This document shows, piece after piece, positions 4,945 through 5,703 of a stretch of DNA of 5,703 nucleotides. A program made the translations under genes and the position numbers. The notes under the pieces are model-generated. The model worked only from the letters and a program-made list of their open reading frames with translations. It was not told the origin of the DNA and made no database searches. Source of the DNA: Pseudomonadota bacterium. GTDB taxonomy: Bacteria > Pseudomonadota > Alphaproteobacteria > Thalassobaculales > Thalassobaculaceae. Each line of letters starts with the position of its first letter. The stretch's first letter is position 1. The stretch covers positions 1 to 5,703 of the forward strand of contig JAQBUJ010000240.1 of NCBI GenBank assembly GCA_027623845.1. Reading direction: 5' to 3'.

Positions 4945-5703
4945 ATGACCCGCACGATCTTCAAAAACGCCCGCCTGCTTGACCCGGCAAGCGATCTCGA
5001 CGCGCTCGGCGCGGTGTTGGTCGAGGATGGACGGGTGGTCGAGGCGGGACCGCAGGTCTTCATCGACGCGGTCCAGGAGGACGTTGATGTGGTTGATTGC
5101 GCCGGCAAGTGCCTGGCGCCGGGCCTGATCGACATGCGGGTGACGACCGGCGAACCTGGTAACGAGCATCTGGAGACCTTGGCCTCAGCCTGCCTAGCGG
5201 CGGCGGCTGGTGGGGTCACCACCATCATCTGCCTGCCGAACACCGATCCGGTCGTCGATGACGTGGCGCTGCTGGAGTTCGTCGAGCGCCGCGCCGCCGA
5301 GGTGGGTATGATCTCGGTGCACAGCTACGCCGCCGCCACCAAGCGGACCCGGGGCGAGGAAATGGCGGAGATCGGCCTGCTGCACGAGGCCGGCGCGCTT
5401 GGCTTCACCGATGGCCCCAAGGCGATCGCCAGCGCCATGGTCATGCGCCGGCTGCTTTCCTATTCCACCGTATTCGGCACGCTGGTGATCCAACACCCCG
5501 AGATACCCGAGCTGGTTGGCGAGGGGGTGATGTCCGAGGGTGAAACCGCGACCCGGCTTGGCTTGGCCGGCATCCCGGCCGCCGCCGAGGTGATGATGAT
5601 TGAACGGGACCTGCGTCTGTTGGCCCTAAGCGGCGGGCGCTATCACGCCTCACGGGTCACCACATCAGCGGCGATCGAAGTCATCGCCAGGGCCCAGGCC
5701 GAC
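4945..5703 (+). CDS. pyrC': Dihydroorotase-like protein, probably inactive PyrC-prime (partial)
   Basis: The first 253 codons of a gene cut by the window edge; full-length relatives have roughly 430 residues. The amidohydrolase fold is clear: PGLIDM at 59-64, GEPG at 69-72, AAAAGGVTTIICLPNT at 85-100, and GLPGI-like LAGIP before AAAEVMMIERD. The catalytic metal site is degraded. The expected HVH after PGLIDM is RVT (Arg65-Val66-Thr67), and the later metal His in the HVS motif is Arg237 in SRVT; His184 remains. In Pseudomonas such proteins (PyrC-prime) do not catalyse but are needed to assemble PyrB, and that role is inferred here. It starts 25 bases after pyrB with only a weak GAG ribosome site. 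The automatic label would be dihydroorotase, which is likely misleading. Confidence 0.9.
   Translation, partial: MTRTIFKNARLLDPASDLDALGAVLVEDGRVVEAGPQVFIDAVQEDVDVVDCAGKCLAPGLIDMRVTTGEPGNEHLETLASACLAAAAGGVTTIICLPNTDPVVDDVALLEFVERRAAEVGMISVHSYAAATKRTRGEEMAEIGLLHEAGALGFTDGPKAIASAMVMRRLLSYSTVFGTLVIQHPEIPELVGEGVMSEGETATRLGLAGIPAAAEVMMIERDLRLLALSGGRYHASRVTTSAAIEVIARAQAD

Noticed and set aside
1..5703. CRISPR array, insertion sequence, toxin-antitoxin pair or phage genes
   Set aside because: No regularly spaced repeats, transposase-like product, terminal inverted repeats or phage protein was seen; gene content is mainly housekeeping.

Overview
The window is GC-rich bacterial chromosomal DNA. It carries eight genes: seven protein genes and one tRNA. 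The best guess for the source is an alphaproteobacterium, probably near the Rhodospirillales. That rests on codon use (strong G/C third positions), the style of the LipB and PyrB proteins, and a pyrB gene followed directly by a degenerate dihydroorotase-like gene. It is an inference from sequence style, not a database match. Most of the window is core housekeeping, with no insertion sequence, CRISPR array, phage gene or defence island visible.

Layout. Positions 1-136 are an upstream flank with no gene that can be called, ending in a good Shine-Dalgarno site. Positions 137-895 (+) encode a classical short-chain dehydrogenase/reductase of unknown substrate. A G-rich stretch with four G-runs begins within its stop codon. 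Positions 1032-1118 (-) are a tRNA-Leu with anticodon GAG and encoded CCA. Positions 1218-1982 (+) encode lipoyl(octanoyl) transferase LipB. Six bases further on, and convergent with it, is a two-gene minus-strand unit: acylphosphatase (2411-2704), then a small conserved-looking hypothetical protein (1989-2414) joined by an ATGA stop/start overlap. Diverging from that unit, 2854-3768 (+) encodes an AEC-family (auxin efflux carrier-like) membrane transporter. After a 164-base gap holding a hairpin and a good promoter, 3933-4919 (+) encodes the aspartate carbamoyltransferase catalytic chain PyrB. From 4945 to the window edge is a dihydroorotase-like protein, cut off by the end of the window.

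How the genes work together. The clearest functional unit is pyrB with the dihydroorotase-like gene. The latter lacks both histidines of the HxH metal motif and a third histidine metal ligand. It is therefore read as an inactive PyrC-prime-type partner of PyrB, as known in Pseudomonas, rather than a working enzyme. A true dihydroorotase should exist elsewhere in the genome. LipB works in lipoate synthesis, and the SDR and AEC transporter cannot be tied to a substrate. The acylphosphatase and its coupled partner form a small co-translated pair.

The points most worth a second look are the degenerate PyrC-prime; a pyrB promoter whose -10 box lies only nine bases before the ATG, suggesting a leaderless message; a HEPN-like R-x4-H motif in the hypothetical protein; and the G-quadruplex motif at the end of the SDR gene. 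I did not find a convincing wholly new system in this window.
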